Shown here in pieces: positions 4,201 to 5,552 of a stretch of 5,552 nucleotides of DNA. A program made the position numbers and the translations under genes. The stretch is from Nitrospiria bacterium (GTDB lineage Bacteria > Nitrospirota > CAKKRA01 > 9FT-COMBO-42-15). The stretch's first letter is position 1. Each line of letters starts with the position of its first letter. The DNA is taken from the NCBI GenBank assembly GCA_919902475.1, contig CAKKRA010000405.1, positions 15,758-21,309 of the forward strand. Reading direction: 5' to 3'. The notes under the pieces are model-generated. The model was not told the DNA's origin. It saw only the letters and a list, made by a program, of their open reading frames with translations, and did not search any database.

Positions 4201-5552
4201 ATGAAAAGACTATTATTACTTTTAGCGCTCATCCTTACTATCGTCTTTCCTGATATCTCTCTTGCTGTCTCTTCAAGCCCGCAGAAACAGTTTCAGAAGG
4301 CAAAGGAGTGTTCAAAGGCTTTAAACTCATCTGAGGCAAAGAAGAGGCTCAGGCAGAATTGGGAACAATGCATAAAAGAGTACAATGCCATTGCAGCAAA
4401 GCATCGCAAATATGCAGATGACGCGCTCTTCAATATCGGCGCCCTTTATAAAGGCCTTTATCAATATTCAAAGAACCTGAATGACTTAGACAGGGCAATA
4501 GATACCTACAATAAACTGATTAAAAAACATCCAAAGAGCGAATATGCTGATGACGCAGCATTTGAAATAGGCGAGGTATATTTTAAACAGAGAAATTCAT
4601 TGGACGATGCGCTTGACGCATATAAAAAATTTATAAAACTCTATCCCAAAAGCAAACTTAAGGCAGATGCTGAAAAAAGGATTAACGATATATCAAAGAC
4701 AATTGCCTCTTCCTCCAATAAGACATACCAGACTAACCAGATTAAGGAGATAAGGTCATGGTCGTATCCTGAATATACAAAAATAGTTATAGAAGCAGAT
4801 AACGAGATAAATTTCACCAAAAAGAGAATCTCACAGCCTGACAGGCTGTATATTGATATGCCCAATGCAAAAATAAAAGAGGCTTTGAAAAAAGAACCGA
4901 TTTCAGTTGGCGACGGCATATTAAAACAGATAAGGGTCAGCCAGCACACTACAAAGGATGCAAGGGTAGTGCTTGATTTAGGCAGCATAGAGGATTACAG
5001 GTTATATCCGCTTCCAGAGCCGCATAGATTGATAGTTGAGGTTTATGGCGCAAAATATAAGCCGCAAGGCAGTCAGGAAGACAATGTTACAAAGGAAAAA
5101 GATACAAAAGAAAAACGGATGCCCTTAAGCCAGCAGCTTAATTTAACTTTTAAGACTATTGTCTTAGACCCTGGACATGGGGGGAAGGATCCGGGCGCTA
5201 TCGGCAGAAACGGCCTCATGGAAAAGGATGTGGCGCTTGATATTGCTAAAAAACTCAAAAAGATCCTAATTGAAAGAACCAACAAAAAGGTCTATCTTAC
5301 ACGTGAGGATGATACATTTATTAGCCTTGAACAAAGGCCTGTAATTGCAGCAGGTAAAAAGGCTGACCTTTTTATTTCCATCCATGTAAATTCAAATACC
5401 AAGAAAAGCTCCCGCGGCATAGAAACATATATCCTGAATCTATCATCTGATAAATGGGCGCAGAAGACCGCTGCAAGGGAAAATATGGCGTCAGAAAAAT
5501 CCATAAGCGATTTAGAAAAGATACTAGTTGATTTGGCTGATAACAATAAAGA
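4201..5552 (+). CDS. Exported TPR-AMIN-Amidase_3 N-acetylmuramoyl-L-alanine amidase, C-terminus cut by window edge
   Basis: The first 450 codons are present and the frame is open at the right edge. The mature protein should act in the periplasm, cleaving the amide bond between muramic acid and the stem peptide during septum splitting or wall turnover. Order: signal peptide (KR then a leucine run, cleavage likely after SLA at residue 22); an alpha-helical TPR-like region (about 55-165) with repeats such as ADDALFNIGALY and ADDAAFEIGEVY; an AMIN domain (about 183-283); a charged linker; and Amidase_3 from about 320. Zinc-binding residues are H326 in LDPGHGGKDPGAIG, E341, and H395 in FISIHVNS. 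The segment from about 410 (WAQKTAARENMASEK) matches the helical insertion that regulates AmiB/AmiC-type amidases. The final catalytic glutamate lies beyond the window. The signal peptide fixes the ATG. The N-terminal TPR region is extra compared with E. coli AmiC. Confidence 0.93.
   Translation, partial: MKRLLLLLALILTIVFPDISLAVSSSPQKQFQKAKECSKALNSSEAKKRLRQNWEQCIKEYNAIAAKHRKYADDALFNIGALYKGLYQYSKNLNDLDRAIDTYNKLIKKHPKSEYADDAAFEIGEVYFKQRNSLDDALDAYKKFIKLYPKSKLKADAEKRINDISKTIASSSNKTYQTNQIKEIRSWSYPEYTKIVIEADNEINFTKKRISQPDRLYIDMPNAKIKEALKKEPISVGDGILKQIRVSQHTTKDARVVLDLGSIEDYRLYPLPEPHRLIVEVYGAKYKPQGSQEDNVTKEKDTKEKRMPLSQQLNLTFKTIVLDPGHGGKDPGAIGRNGLMEKDVALDIAKKLKKILIERTNKKVYLTREDDTFISLEQRPVIAAGKKADLFISIHVNSNTKKSSRGIETYILNLSSDKWAQKTAARENMASEKSISDLEKILVDLADNNK

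Noticed and set aside
4641..5546. Minus-strand open frames antisense to the amidase
   Set aside because: They look hydrophobic only because they are the complement of lysine/glutamate-rich coding sequence; the plus-strand amidase motifs are decisive.
1..5552. CRISPR array, tRNA, rRNA, IS element or defence system
   Set aside because: No regularly spaced repeats, no tRNA-like cloverleaf, no transposase or nuclease gene seen; the gaps between genes are too small to hide one.

Overview
The window looks like chromosomal DNA from a moderately AT-rich, Gram-negative-type bacterium. It encodes a lipoprotein with a lipobox, an exported AMIN/Amidase_3 peptidoglycan amidase and a PgaB-type glycan hydrolase. 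Gene content and short dispersed palindromes recall Nitrospirota or deltaproteobacterial-type genomes, but that placement is an impression and not a computed result. There is no phage, IS, CRISPR, tRNA or rRNA signal. Coding density is very high; the only gaps are about 87, 18 and 95 bases.

Layout. (1) 1-551, minus strand: gcvH (lipoyl carrier H protein) followed 5 bases later by the first 53 codons of a dihydrolipoamide dehydrogenase (lpdA) that runs off the left edge. A probable promoter overlaps the 3' end of the next gene, and a short hairpin sits in the predicted leader. (2) 639-4105, minus strand: a tight four-gene unit in the order queD, ndk, a FAD-dependent oxidoreductase of the CrtI/amine-oxidase type, and a lipoprotein matching the C-terminal hydrolase half of PgaB. 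Spacings are 18 bases, zero bases (TAG directly followed by a TTG start) and a 4-base ATGA overlap. (3) 4106-4200: a divergent promoter region with two back-to-back TTGACA boxes. (4) 4201-5552, plus strand: an exported TPR-AMIN-Amidase_3 N-acetylmuramoyl-L-alanine amidase, open at the right edge, whose promoter is so close to its ATG that the mRNA should be nearly leaderless.

How the genes fit together. GcvH and Lpd are two components of the glycine cleavage system (Lpd also serves 2-oxoacid dehydrogenases). QueD makes the first pterin intermediate of queuosine synthesis and Ndk balances NTP pools. The last gene of the minus-strand operon and the divergent gene both act on cell-envelope glycans. 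No pathway linking all four operon genes is evident.

The most unusual feature is a set of short palindromic repeats. A perfect 30-bp palindrome lies in frame inside the FAD oxidoreductase, adding exactly 10 residues (AGAIHELPLQ). A different stem-loop repeat lies in frame in the linker just behind the lipidated cysteine of the PgaB-like lipoprotein (SPSPHPSPQRGEGD). A third hairpin lies in the gcvH leader. The first two look like mobile palindromes tolerated as coding sequence, comparable in behaviour to Rickettsia palindromic elements.
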